Part shown: one piece after another, positions 63,916 through 64,000 of the stretch
Layout of the letters: each line of letters starts with the position of its first letter
Position numbering within the stretch: position 1 is the stretch's first letter
NCBI RefSeq assembly: GCF_000682695.1
Contig: NZ_AWFG01000001.1
Location: 124,001-188,000 of the forward strand
Origin: Hyphomonas chukchiensis
GTDB lineage: Bacteria > Pseudomonadota > Alphaproteobacteria > Caulobacterales > Hyphomonadaceae
Direction of reading: 5' to 3'
DNA length: 64,000 bases
Notes under the pieces: model-generated
The model's input: only the letters and a program-made list of their open reading frames with translations
What the model was told of the DNA's origin: nothing
Databases searched by the model: none
Translations under genes and position numbers: made by a program

Positions 63916-64000
63916 ATGACCGAAGCGGTTTGGAACGGCAGTACAAAAGCGGCCACGCGCCCGCAATTCTATGTCTGGATGGCGGGCGCTTGCCTTGCCA
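63916..64000 (+). CDS. Start of a membrane protein (partial)
   Basis: ATG at 63916 opens MTEAVWNGSTKAATRPQFYV WMAGACLA to the window edge. The pattern RPxFYxWMA followed by a hydrophobic stretch resembles the N-terminus of a membrane protein family common in alphaproteobacteria. An overlapping frame from ATG 63900 is less convincing. The rest is outside the window. Confidence 0.5.
   Translation, partial: MTEAVWNGSTKAATRPQFYVWMAGACLA

Overview
This window looks like chromosomal DNA of an alphaproteobacterium, most likely a marine or stalked member of the Hyphomonadaceae. The inference rests on the FlbT flagellar regulator, a BigR/persulfide dioxygenase locus, a HisKA_2-type histidine kinase, a large Caulobacter-style TonB-dependent receptor, PdeM and a ligase-associated DEXH helicase, an A-type RNase P RNA, and uniformly GC-rich coding sequence. 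I see no phage, insertion sequence, CRISPR array, rRNA or complete tRNA gene. Genes are short operons that change strand often.

Layout. 1-1.3 kb: end of a flagellar/membrane cluster (MarC-type protein, unknown protein, FlbT). 1.7-7.2 kb: a MoxR ATPase and its CoxE-type VWA partner, separated by three opposite-strand membrane or secreted genes, followed by a DUF4336 protein. 7.2-15.5 kb: crotonase, GNAT, TetA-like MFS pump, GmhB-like phosphatase with an aspartate/glutamate racemase, EVE protein, DUF3445, methyltransferase. 15.6-18 kb: sulfide/persulfide locus (BigR, persulfide dioxygenase, TauE/SafE, internally deleted rhodanese) around a 41-bp palindromic operator. 18-21.3 kb: EamA, AmpD-like amidase, YihY, tyrosine phosphatase. 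21.3-23.7 kb: RNase P RNA, Crp/Fnr regulator, soluble HisKA_2 kinase. 23.7-33.4 kb: proline iminopeptidase, lipoproteins, an RnfD-like membrane protein overlapping a secreted DUF2330 protein with a WCDPC motif, threonine aldolase, pteridine-reductase-like SDR, Ca2+/Na+ antiporter, NUDIX protein, two tiny membrane ORFs. 33.7-42.3 kb: PgsA, lipoprotein plus TonB receptor, PiT phosphate transporter, second NUDIX protein with a Pho-box-like site, trimeric autotransporter. 42.6-49.8 kb: DUF2236 oxygenase and divergent TetR, UvrC, aspartate aminotransferase, Dps. 49.8-64 kb: an unannotated structured small RNA, LysR, TrmO, PhyH, S24 repressor, AsmA, RDD, PdeM, fatty acid hydroxylase plus acyltransferase, Lhr-type helicase, serine hydrolase.

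The most interesting signals are RNA or repeat based. At 49882-49993 (minus strand) there is a compact promoter-hairpin-terminator unit that exposes CCUCC-type anti-Shine-Dalgarno sequence. The 3' terminator loop of the histidine kinase gene is perfectly complementary over 9 nt to that gene's own ribosome binding site. A palindromic repeat family occurs in intergenic DNA and also in frame inside an Lhr-type helicase, at the C-terminus of an acyltransferase, and probably inside an unknown ORF. The rhodanese gene in the BigR operon appears to have lost its catalytic core by an in-frame deletion.
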